In this document: one piece after another, positions 55,501 to 64,000 of the stretch
How positions within the stretch are numbered: the first letter of the stretch is position 1
How the letters are laid out: each line of letters opens with the position of its first letter
DNA from: Galdieria partita
Taxonomy: Eukaryota > Rhodophyta > Bangiophyceae > Galdieriales > Galdieriaceae
Direction: 5' to 3'
Assembly: GCA_025991245.1 (NCBI GenBank)
Contig: BQMJ01000038.1
Coordinates: 1-64,000, forward strand
DNA length: 64,000 nucleotides
The notes under the pieces: model-generated
The model's database searches: none
Seen by the model: the letters and a program-made list of their open reading frames with translations, nothing else
What the model was told of the DNA's origin: nothing
Program-made: the position numbers and the translations under genes

Positions 55501-57140
55501 TCAAAATTTTTGGGCAACTACTGCTGCAAATGCTTCAGGTGATAGACGAACTTTTCCCAACTGTCTCAGTTTCTCTTTCCCTTCTTTCTGTCTTTCCAAT
55601 AATTTTTTCTTCCTATTGAATATTGTTGAAAGAGAGCTCATCATTGATAAGAGTTCATGTCAGACCTTGAAACATCACCACCATAACACTTTGCCAATAC
55701 GTCCTTTCGCAAAGGTTGAATAAAATCAGAAGCAATTACCTGGCAAACAAACTGTTGGTCGCAGAAATCAAAAGCAGCACTGTTCTACCTTGGCACTTAT
55801 CATAGCTTGTAGCACAACCTTAAATTGATGACGAGGAATATACTTCTTCAGTTTTTCGATGATTTCCTTTCCTTTACTGTAAGCTTGGTCACGATGTACA
55901 ACACAAGATAAGCCTTCAACAACATCTCCTGCCACGGCTATATCCAATTTTACAAGGTCACTAGATCTGGTAAGCAACATTCTCAGAAATCAAGGCTTCT
56001 TCCAGAAAATGACGAATTGTTCTCACCTATAGCTATGAAACTCATAATCCATGCTTCCGAAACCTCTAGTTCGCGATTTGACTTGATCATAGAAATTAGT
56101 CAAAACTTCCGCCAAAGGAATAAGAAACTTGAGAAGAATTCGCCCCTTTGACACGTAGCGCATATCTTCCAAACTTGCTCTATGATTCTTTTTGAAAAAA
56201 AGTCAACAGCCATTACAAAGAGCCAATATGAATATTTAAATTCACCTGACAAAGATCCAGTATCGTTCCATTATACTGGTCTGGACAAACGATATCCAGC
56301 TTGACATAAGGTTCTTCAAAATGCCTCGCATCATTTGGAATCTTGGAAGGATTACTTTCCATAAAATATTCACCCTTCAAGTTTCTAAACTTGTACACCA
56401 CACTAGGAGCAGAAGTTAAAAGCTCCAACTCGTATTCTCTTTTCAATCTTTCCTTTTTAAATGGCTATTAGAAACTAAAGAGCTACCTGTGATAAACTCA
56501 CCTTTACAACTTCCATGTGCAACATACCCAGGAATCCTACTCGAAAGCCTTTCCCGAGAACCGAAGATGACTCAGGTTGAAAGGAAATACTAGAATCATT
56601 TAAAGACAACTTCTCCAACGCAGATCTTAGATTTTCGAATAATACGGACGAATCTGCAGGGTACAAACCACAAAACACCATAGACTTTGCAGGCTTATAA
56701 CCTTTCAAAGGACTTTGCGTCGGATTGTCACATCCTGTGATTGTATCTCCTACCTGATGAAAATCAGTTTAGGAACTCGAAGAAAACAAAAATGCATACT
56801 GGTGCATCATGCAAAGACTTGATTCCAGCTTTGATAAAACCGACTTCTCCACAGGAAAGTACTCCACTTGTTCGAACAACTTCATCTGGAGTCAGAATGC
56901 CAACTTGTTCAACAACATGTTCGACACCGGTGGCCATAAACTTAACTTTCATTCCAGTGCGAATCTCTCCGTTTCTCACTCGAATAAATACAACAACTCC
57001 GCGATACGGATCAAAGTAACTATCGAAAATAAGTGCTTGTAGAGGTGCATCCACTTGGCCTTGTGGAGGAGGTATTAAATGAACGATTTCCTCCAAGATT
57101 TCTTCTACGCCAATACCAAATTTGGCAGAAGCTCTTACAG
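55501..57140 (-). CDS. GUF1: LepA/EF4 (GUF1) C-terminal half without GTPase domain
   Basis: Seven exons can be read (ending 57140-56800, then 56502-56753, 56246-56452, 56027-56187, 55789-55966, 55666-55739, 55501-55612) with introns of 46-60 bp and consistent phases. The chain starts at [23 protein letters not shown], the point just after the GTPase domain in LepA, and continues through domain II ([20 protein letters not shown]), [58 protein letters not shown], the LepA-specific C-terminal domain [49 protein letters not shown]. Domains II to CTD are complete with no stops. The G domain (about 165 residues) is absent; RelA/SpoT sequence occupies its place. An in-frame ATG at about 57,191 could start a short leader. 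Confidence 0.85.
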
Positions 57141-58825
57141 GCAACGATATCCGAATTCTCCAATATATAATAAAAGGGAACAATCTTGCCATGGACTCTT
57201 GCACATGTCATTCTCAATCCAAGACTACTGTCCAATTGAAAAGCAATATCTACAATAGTCGAACCTCGAGGAAGATTGAAAATTTCCAAACAACGATCGG
57301 AATACGACTCAAATTTGGCAAAAACAAATACTCTGCTACATAACAACTCTCTACGAACTAATTCCACAAACTCTCTACTATTGGCAATCTCGTCACCCCA
57401 TTCCACAATAGTATTCATCCAACGTGTTGCTTTGGAAGCAATCCTAAAACTATTATCTTTATATATCCAATGTGCTGCCATTCCATATTCTGCCACTAAA
57501 TGCATTTCCAAAGTACGAATTTGTACTTCTAATGGCGCCTGAGCTCCTCTAGCCATGACTGTAGTATGAAGAGACTGATAACCATTCTCTTTTGGAAATG
57601 CAATATAGTCTTCTACACGACAAGGAAAGGGCTGCCACATAGCATGTACAATGCCCAAAGTATAGTAACATAAAGATTTTTCTAAGGTTTCCAGCATTTT
57701 ACAATTCCATTCATTACATTTTGGATCATCCGAGGAACAACACTCCAACTGCATCGGTTTTGGAGTTATAAGGACTCTCAAAGCAACTAAATCATAAATA
57801 TCCTCAATATCCTTACCATGTTGTTGCATCTTCTTCCAAAGACTGTACAATTCTTTGATTCTTGCTGATACTTCAATTTCAGCAACACTTTGTTGAAGTA
57901 TAACATCATTTTGAAGAGCAGCTTTCAATGCTTGGCGACTTTCTTCTAACACTCTCATATATTTAGGAAGTTTCTTTTCTACCAACTCTCGCACTTCTTC
58001 ATATTATGATGGAAATAAATACATAAATCCCAATCTTTCCAATTCTGCTTTGCCTAGACGATGTGCTAATGGTGCAAAGATATCCAACGTTTCCTTGGCA
58101 ATCCTATGTCGCTTGGCTTGTTTCATATATTGCAATGTACGCATGTTGTGTAATCTATCGGCCAATTTTACAATAATGATACGCCAATCTTCCGTCATGG
58201 CAATAAATAACTGCCTTAAGTTCTCAGGTTGCCTGTCTATCGAGATATCAGCCATTTTCGGTAATTTGGATACTTTTGTTTCTCCCTCAACAATTCTACG
58301 TACTTCCACTCCAAATAATTCCTCAATTGTATTCAAAGTTACTTCTGTATCTTCCACAGTATCGTGTAATAAACCAGCAACTATGGTGTCACGGTCCATT
58401 CTCAATTCTGCAAGTATATTAGCAACAGCCACTGGATGGGTTATAAAAGGGTCTCCGCTATGTCTTTTTTGTAATTCATGGGCTTGGTATGCCAGTTGCA
58501 AGGCCTTTTCGATGACACTCAAGTCACTTGCACTTTGATATTTCAAGTGAGGTTCCAGTTGTGACCAATAATATTCTACAGGTTGAAGTATTTCGTGTGG
58601 TAATTTGACAAAAGATAATTGTTCCAAGTCATTTTCCGAATCTTCTTCTCTTTGTCGCTTTGTTAATATTCCCATATAATAGGCAACGGAAGCTTTCGTT
58701 TGTACGCTTGGAAGAAGGTTTCTTTCTGGTTGGTGGGTCCCAAAGGAACCAAGTTTAAAGCCAATACAACGAGTCCTTTGAAAACGCTTTCCATAAAAAA
58801 GAATATTCGCGGAATAAGAAAGCAT
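57141..58825 (-). pseudogene. RSH: RelA/SpoT homologue (RSH), interrupted and truncated
   Basis: The ATG at 58825 opens a frame with a probable transit peptide (MLSYSANILFYGKRFQRTRC). The (p)ppGpp hydrolase HD domain follows (HPVAVANILAELRMDRDTIVAGLLHDTVEDTEVT), with LADRLHNMRTLQYM and FAPLAHRLGKAELERLGFMYLFPS. An in-frame TAA lies at 58004-58006, exactly where family members have one residue between 'YL-P-x' and 'Y..I/V'. The frame then continues open through the synthetase domain (DIEDIYDLVALRVLIT, EDYIAFPKENGYQSLHTTVMA, EVQIRT, AEYGMAAHWIYK) and a TGS domain up to [16 protein letters not shown]. At about 57,140 similarity stops and LepA begins in another frame. No helical, zinc-finger or ACT domain follows. 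I found no frame-keeping intron that removes the stop without deleting conserved residues. Confidence 0.8.
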
Positions 58826-59270
58826 CTCTTACACAAACCAACAAGGTAACGTTGCCATTCTTTTGTGGTTTCTTGATCCACTTCCGATTGAATGCGATAT
58901 TCTCAACTGATTTGTTTTCTCAGTTTCCAACACGCCTTAAAAAGAAGTTATACAAATAGTCTATCTTGTAATATCAGCTCATTTCATCAGGGATTGTATA
59001 GGTTGGTTGTTGGGGAGTTGTTCAACATCTTGAATTGTTTACTGGTTATTTAGGTGTCGAACAAGTTGTTGCTTAATATCTCGTAGTAAACTTTGGACCC
59101 ACAACTCTAAAGTTTTTCGACAAAGAAAAAGACTTTCGTTTGCTTTATGTAGTAGAACTACTGCTTCTCCTACTGTTGCAACAGTTACTGTCTCCAAAAA
59201 GAAGACACTGAGCAAAGAAGCTTTACAACAAACCAAGGCGTGGCAGATTCCGCTCTTTCAAGTACTCTTA
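58826..59270. other. Divergent intergenic region, RSH / HA-repeat gene
   Basis: About 445 bp between the two divergent starts. A 65-codon minus frame (59039-59236) has no ATG and I do not call it. No repeat or RNA gene was recognised. Promoters for both flanking genes should lie here. Confidence 0.4.
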
Positions 59271-61592
59271 ATGGAACAGCGTTCAAAACGGGAACTGTTA
59301 TGGTTACACAATTTCGCTATTGTTTACGATTTGTTTTTAAATAATCATTCTTTGAAAAGACAAGATGCAACAGAGCAACAAATTGCCTATATGGACTGGT
59401 TATCCAAACAAAGATATTTTTTGAGACAAGGTATATTGGCTCCTGAAAAAAAGGAGTTGTTATCCTATTTGAATTTGGTGCCTACTTGGAGAAGAGGTAG
59501 AAAACCAGAGCGTATTCAACAACGGAAAACGAGTTATTTGGGAAAGGACTTTCAGTTGGATATGCAGTGGAACAATCTTTCAGACCAACAAATCCTCAAG
59601 AAATGGGAAGAATTCAAAAGGAATCCTAGGAATAAGACTTGGGCTATGAAATGGAAACGACTCTATCGTTATAAAAGGTTGCATGGCCATATTGATTTGG
59701 ATAAGGAAAATTGCAAAGATAGAAACTTGTTGAATTGGTTACGTAGACAGCACAGAGCTATAAGAGAAGAAAAATTAGATGAAGAAAGACTAACATTGTT
59801 GGCTATGTTGGGTGATGAAGCTGCAGTGTTGGTAATGAAGAGAAAGGAAGATTATCAAAAGGCACTCAATACTCCTTTAGAATGGGAACCCAAAGAGACT
59901 TCAACCAAATGGACTGATAGGGAAATATTTATATGGACTATTCATTTTCTTGTTCTGTTAGAATTTCGTACAATCTTTGGACATATAATGGTCAACAAAG
60001 AAAGCTGTAAACAATTGCCAAATTGGGTAGAATGGACTGCGGAACAAAGCGTATGTATTTTAAAAGGAGATATTAGTTCCTATCAAGCCAAATTATTGTT
60101 GAATGTTGGCTTTCAAGTTACAGACATCAAAGGTCGACCAAAGAAATTCCCTACGTCAGTATTATCTTGTGAATTGGAGATATCTTCAGAAGCAGTTGAA
60201 TGGCTTGAAAAATTACAAGAGTTAATTGACCATCCACAAAAGGAGATTGTGCTGGAAAGTTCCACTGATTCAATAGATGCCACGTGGCTTTCCATGTTTC
60301 GAAAGTGGATAGCTTATAAATTACAGAATAGTGTGACTATCACTGAAGACCTTGAGAATTGGATCCAACAACAGTGTGATTTATTTCGTAGCAATCAATT
60401 AACCGATAGAAAGAAGTTGGCTTTGGAAGTGGTTGGATTTGAGTTTTATCCAAGTCAAGAAGAAAGCTGGGAAAAGATGTTTGAGCGTTATGAGTCCTTT
60501 GTAAAAAGGAATGGGAATAGTCAAGTACCTCGAGTACCAAAATATCGAGACCTTTATGACTGGTGCATTAGACAAAGACATTTATTCCGAAAAGGAAAAT
60601 TATCGCAAGAGCGTTATTCTCGACTCGCCAAGTTGGGAATGGTATGGGATGATCGCGGAGATAGATGGAATCGTAAATTTATGGAACTTGTTGAGTTTCA
60701 ACGCAAACATGGCCATTTGGAAGTAGAGAAAGGAGTTAGAAATGATACTTTTCGTCCTTTATACAATTGGGTTATTAAACAACGTTTCTTATATCGTTAT
60801 GGGCTGTTGGATGAAGAAAGAGTATGTCGACTAAAGGGTATTGGCTTTGACTTTAAGGAAACACAAAATGAATGGAAATTCCGTATCAAAGAATTGGCAG
60901 CATATAAAGCAATCTATGGAAATTGTGATGTAAGTTTATGAAGATGGCATAGTGTTGTATAACTGAAATAATGTATTTAGGTACCCTCTGATTATGAGAT
61001 GAATCCTGGTTTGGCAAGTTGGGTTCAGAAGATTCGTGAAGAATGGAGACGTGGAAAAATGAGTATAGCAAAGTACAGAGAATTAGTTGGTCTAGGTTTT
61101 CGGTTTGTGAATCCATCCTCTATAACATCAACAGCCTTGGAAAAAGACTAACACACGTTGATTAGATGGAATCATTCAGTAAGAGAGTGGGAGGCACAGT
61201 TGGATGCATTGGCAAAATATTGTTCGAAACATGGACATTGCAGTATTGCATGGTATGAGAATCCTTCTTTGACCAACTGGTGTCGACAGCAACGAATGTT
61301 GTTTAAAGAAAATCAATTGGAAATGGAAAAGATTGAAAAACTGCATGCCTTGGGTTTCCGCTTTCAAACGGAGTTGCAAATCATTTATAAGGAATGGAAA
61401 AGAAGAGTTACTCAATTGAAGGAAACCAGTAAGAAATATCACGAAACTTCCTTATCGAAATTGATTTCTACAGCGATATTCCAAGAGACATCCTTGTTGG
61501 AGTGGGTCAAACTCGTTCGAGAAAACAAAACTCGACTGTCGGGAAACAAACAAGCCGAACTACAACATATTATACCGGATTTTTTTGTGTAA
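59271..61592 (+). CDS. Helicase-associated (HA) domain repeat protein
   Basis: Exons 59271-60929, 60981-61102 and 61166-61592 (introns 51 and 63 bp) give 735 aa. The protein is built from about eight repeats of the helicase-associated domain: W..(20)..G....(10-15)..L..W...QR...+.G.L....+..L..lGf, for example at residues 120-185 (WKRLYRYKRLHGHIDLDKENCKDRNLLNWLRRQHRAIREEKLDEERLTLLAMLG) and the well-kept copies at about 400-470 (KMFERYESFVKRNGNSQVPRVPKYRDLYDWCIRQRHLFRKGKLSQERYSRLAKLGMVW) and 470-535. The second intron was placed because it rejoins LGF-R-WNHSV and removes an in-frame TAA at 61149. No helicase motor is present. HA repeats are thought to bind nucleic acid; function here is unknown. 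Confidence 0.75.
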
Positions 61593-61629
61593 AGTTTTCA
61601 TAATAGTTTTCTGAATTCGTAATAGTCTT

Positions 61630-62307
61630 CTAGAGTAAATATTGATCCCAGGGATTGTTATTTGGTGCTAGCCTTATTCGGCTCAACCAATAAGGCCATT
61701 TGATTATTATCGCACCTAACCAAATTGCAAAAATGAACAAGTGTTTCATGTATTGTATATGAGGATCTACTGAGAAAAGTTCTCTAGGCAAAGTGACAGG
61801 CCAGTAGAGGGTTGTTTGTTGTGCTTTCTTTTCCAGTATATTTTGGGTTGCATTCAAGAGGGAATTCCAGTCACGTTCTCCTCGATATCTATGAAAATGA
61901 AGTCCATCCTTTGAAATGAATAAAGTAGGAAACGAATATATCATGTGGTTTCCCAAACGTGGTGTCTCCCAACCCATACGAATCGTGACCACACAAGCAG
62001 TAGGAAACGTCCTAGCTAAAGCTTCAACCTTTGGCCAAAAGTTACGTGAAAAGAAACAAGTTGGCAAATAAAATAGTACAATGAGGGGACCACCTGAAAT
62101 ATTTTTCTTTTGTACCATTTTGGACCATTCGTCCCAGTCCGCATATACACTTTGATAGCCTGGAATAGAGTGGAGTTGTTCACAATAAAGAGGTCTTATT
62201 TCCTCATTGGAAACGCCTTTAGACATGTACCCTATATGCTCCTTTCCACCCCACAATATAGTCAAGCAGGAGCCTATGACCAACAGCCAACTTGTCCAAC
62301 GCAGCAT
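61630..62307 (-). CDS. Thioredoxin-fold secretory/membrane protein, APRL/TXNDC-like
   Basis: Single exon, 225 aa, from the ATG at 62307 (MLRWTSWLLVIGSCLTILWGG, a signal peptide); the in-frame GTG at 62328 is less likely. A thioredoxin fold follows: GGPLIVLFYLPTCFFSRNFWPKVEALARTFPTACVVTIRM and YSFPTLFISKDGLHFHRYRGERDWNSLL (cis-Pro in FPT). The active site is TCFFS, so only the first Cys is kept. Plant APRL proteins (WCPFS) are like this. A C-terminal transmembrane helix (HLFIFAIWLGAIIIKWPYW) is followed by a short tail. It is probably an ER-membrane protein, not a classical disulfide oxidoreductase, since the resolving Cys is missing. Confidence 0.8.
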   Translation of the reverse strand: MLRWTSWLLVIGSCLTILWGGKEHIGYMSKGVSNEEIRPLYCEQLHSIPGYQSVYADWDEWSKMVQKKNISGGPLIVLFYLPTCFFSRNFWPKVEALARTFPTACVVTIRMGWETPRLGNHMIYSFPTLFISKDGLHFHRYRGERDWNSLLNATQNILEKKAQQTTLYWPVTLPRELFSVDPHIQYMKHLFIFAIWLGAIIIKWPYWLSRIRLAPNNNPWDQYLL

Positions 62308-62605
62308 TTCACCCAACTGTGAAATCACAACTTTTCACAGTTTTGTTCAAAGACTAGTGCAATAAGTCCTTGATATAATAACACCATTCCTTCAGTCGTT
62401 CAGTAAAGTTCTGAACAAAAAGAGTCTAAAGGGATACATATAACAAATTATAGCAGCTCAATATAGACTTGATGTCCTCCTAAGAACAATTCTAAAAGCA
62501 TCAAGGACAGACAGCTGTCCATATACTTTCGCTGTAGGAAATCTTCTTGAGGGGGACCTTTGGAATTTTCTTAAGAGTGTTCTTGGTGGAGCGAATTGTT
62601 CATCT

Positions 62606-64000
62606 ATGGAAACGAAGCGTCTCAATTTTTATGAGCAGAACTTTGGAGACTGGGCCATTCTAAGACTATTCCAAAAAGATAACAAGAAGCAAGTTTCTAC
62701 CAAGCACTTATCTGCCACAGACTACTGGCTACAGAAAAAAGCAACAAAGTTTCAACGATGGCGTTACTTTTTAACTTGTTGGTTTCGTTCTGTTCCATTC
62801 AGAATGGCTGTGCGCTCTTTTTTCGGTATCATATTTGCAGTTCTATTTGTGTTTATTCCAAAACTATTCTCAGTGTTTCCAGATGCTCCTCTTGCAGTCA
62901 TTTACTACATAATTAACCTCACTGTACTGGTTCAGGAGTTGCACTTAGGTATAGTAATACAAGCATCTTGCCTAACAGCAGTTGCTTTGGTATTCGGTGC
63001 CTGCTTTGGTGCTTTGGGAGCTTTTGCTTCTCGAGAAAGTGTTGGTATTACTATTATAGTAGCGTTGATCGGTACAGCGTTATTTACTATGCTTCATTCA
63101 GATCCTCGGGTTGCAGGAATGGTTTATTATACTGGAGAAATCAATTTCATGTTTAATTTACTGGATACACGAACTTTAGGTAATGAAAGTATTCTATATA
63201 CTATGCGAATCACTTTGGTAGCCTCTGGTCTATCACTTTTGTTTTCTTTGATACCAGCTATATTCATCTTTCCACGATTCTCTGCTTGGGATATGAAAAT
63301 TTGTATTAGAGATGCTCTTAGGAACGTTGGAGCTTCGATGTCTTCAGTTTCTTCCATTTTGTTAGATCCTGTTGTTTCAGTGTATCAGTTACATGGCATT
63401 GCATCTCAAGAGACTGCCAATGATGAAAATATGGAAAGATCTTCTTCTGGTTTAAATAGTTTTCAGGAAACAGACTCTATTCAGCTGGAAACACAATTGG
63501 AGAGCTATTCTTCTCCATCTGGTTCATTTTCTTTACAAAAGATTGATCCTTTCAAACGAGATTGGATGTCAGGTTGCTCCTATAGCTTAAAGTTTTTAGA
63601 ATCAATCATGGAAGGTCATCACTTGATTGCAGCTCGAGCAAATATTTCCCGTGCGAGAAGATTGGTTACGTATTGCTCCTTTGAACCGAATATTGCTCAA
63701 ATGCTTCGAAAGGAACCGACGGCACTTTGGGGACGTATTTTAGATGCCACAGAAGACTTGATTGGAAAAGTGGACTCCTTACGCTCCGTAATTGATGGAG
63801 GGAGAAGAAAGTATACTTCAGATACTTTAATGCGATGGTATGATATGGTTCCAATACTAAAAGAAATGTTTGCGATATTGGCAACATTTTGTCAGAAAAC
63901 TGGAGAATGTGTATGTATGAAGAATATGTCAGAGCAACTGAATATGATGAGCATTACAAGAGAACAACTTTTACGCCTAGAAGATATTCAGAAGAGGCTA
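62606..64000 (+). CDS. FUSC/ALMT-like multi-pass membrane protein, partial at window end
   Basis: An open frame runs from the ATG at 62606 to the last base (465 codons, no stop), so the gene is cut by the window. After a basic N-tail (METKRLNFYEQNFGDW...) come about six hydrophobic segments (SFFGIIFAVLFVFIPKLF; LAVIYYIINLTVLVQEL; ASCLTAVALVFGACFGALGAFA; VGITIIVALIGTALFTML; ITLVASGLSLLFSLIPAIFIF), then a long soluble helical region (YSLKFLESIMEGHHLIAARANISRARRLV; DATEDLIGKVDSLRSVIDGG). This six-helix block plus large cytosolic tail is the layout of FUSC/aluminium-activated malate transporter-like proteins. No specific substrate can be inferred. Confidence 0.6.
   Translation, partial: METKRLNFYEQNFGDWAILRLFQKDNKKQVSTKHLSATDYWLQKKATKFQRWRYFLTCWFRSVPFRMAVRSFFGIIFAVLFVFIPKLFSVFPDAPLAVIYYIINLTVLVQELHLGIVIQASCLTAVALVFGACFGALGAFASRESVGITIIVALIGTALFTMLHSDPRVAGMVYYTGEINFMFNLLDTRTLGNESILYTMRITLVASGLSLLFSLIPAIFIFPRFSAWDMKICIRDALRNVGASMSSVSSILLDPVVSVYQLHGIASQETANDENMERSSSGLNSFQETDSIQLETQLESYSSPSGSFSLQKIDPFKRDWMSGCSYSLKFLESIMEGHHLIAARANISRARRLVTYCSFEPNIAQMLRKEPTALWGRILDATEDLIGKVDSLRSVIDGGRRKYTSDTLMRWYDMVPILKEMFAILATFCQKTGECVCMKNMSEQLNMMSITREQLLRLEDIQKRL

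Noticed and set aside
57100-57145. Intron at GTAAGA (57138 on the minus strand) joining RSH to LepA in frame
   Set aside because: The nearest acceptor gives a 34-bp intron that would delete LepA residues and create a stop at the joint.
59039-59236. 65-codon minus-strand frame between RSH and the HA-repeat gene
   Set aside because: No ATG, no upstream exon I can justify, and no domain.
61103-61165. In-frame TAA at 61149 in the HA-repeat gene
   Set aside because: A 63-bp GT-AG intron with a 'gactaac' branch-like site removes it and rejoins a conserved LGF-R-W element in frame, so it is not a break.
1-64000. tRNA, rRNA or CRISPR features
   Set aside because: A few GGTTCAA-like strings occur (for example near 15543), but none has a matching acceptor stem and anticodon arm; no spaced direct-repeat array of CRISPR type is present.

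Overview
This window looks like the left end of a chromosome from a unicellular eukaryote with a compact, AT-rich nuclear genome. Bases 1-550 are telomeric repeat (AATAAACCCT with AAATAAACCCT variants). Beyond 18.7 kb the genes are densely packed, and about 50 short GT-AG introns, mostly 43-63 bp, can be placed by reading-frame continuity. The gene content includes organellar-type RadA, RimP, bL17, RelA/SpoT and LepA beside ordinary eukaryotic housekeeping genes. The telomere form, tiny introns and composition fit a thermoacidophilic red alga such as Galdieria. That assignment is inference and no database was searched.

Layout. 1-18.6 kb: gene-poor subtelomere. It holds the telomere, 347-bp satellite-like units that decay with distance from the end, a ~2.1-kb tandem duplication (5.1-9.4 kb) and a second diverged repeat family (11.4-15.7 kb). 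18.7-21.4 kb: one intronless ~870-900 aa P-loop NTPase with a Crinkler/RHS-like layout, the first gene inside the subtelomere. 22.8-30.4 kb: fasciclin-domain secreted protein, RadA, a bHLH-PAS regulator, an NHL-repeat protein and prohibitin. 30.4-36.3 kb: a membrane protein, inositol-phosphate kinase (ITPK type), Rab-like GTPase, GDP-fucose-type transporter, SFT2, a short helical protein and bL17. 37-45 kb: small serine-palmitoyltransferase subunit, spastin-like AAA ATPase, SUN-domain protein, bZIP factor, RimP and a fructose-bisphosphatase homologue with altered active-site residues. 44.8-54.8 kb: SNW1, COG7, mS23, SRPK, NudC and a seven-exon glycosyltransferase-like gene. 54.9-64 kb: a four-helix membrane protein, a RelA/SpoT gene abutting a LepA gene that lacks its GTPase domain, a helicase-associated-repeat protein, a thioredoxin-fold secretory protein and a FUSC/ALMT-like membrane protein that runs off the window.

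The genes are not an operon. Several serve the secretory pathway (SFT2, COG7, GDP-fucose transporter, serine-palmitoyltransferase subunit, glycosyltransferase-like protein, thioredoxin-fold protein) and several serve organelles (RadA, bL17, RimP, mS23, LepA, RSH, prohibitin). Six adjacent gene pairs are head to head with only 42-64 bp between start codons, so shared bidirectional promoters are likely.

Most notable points: the RelA/SpoT-LepA junction at ~57,140, where both genes appear cut at the same point, together with an in-frame stop in the RelA/SpoT part; the FBPase homologue that has lost conserved metal-site residues; the Crinkler/RHS-like NTPase; a bHLH-PAS protein in a probable alga; and a telomere-repeat motif inside an intron.
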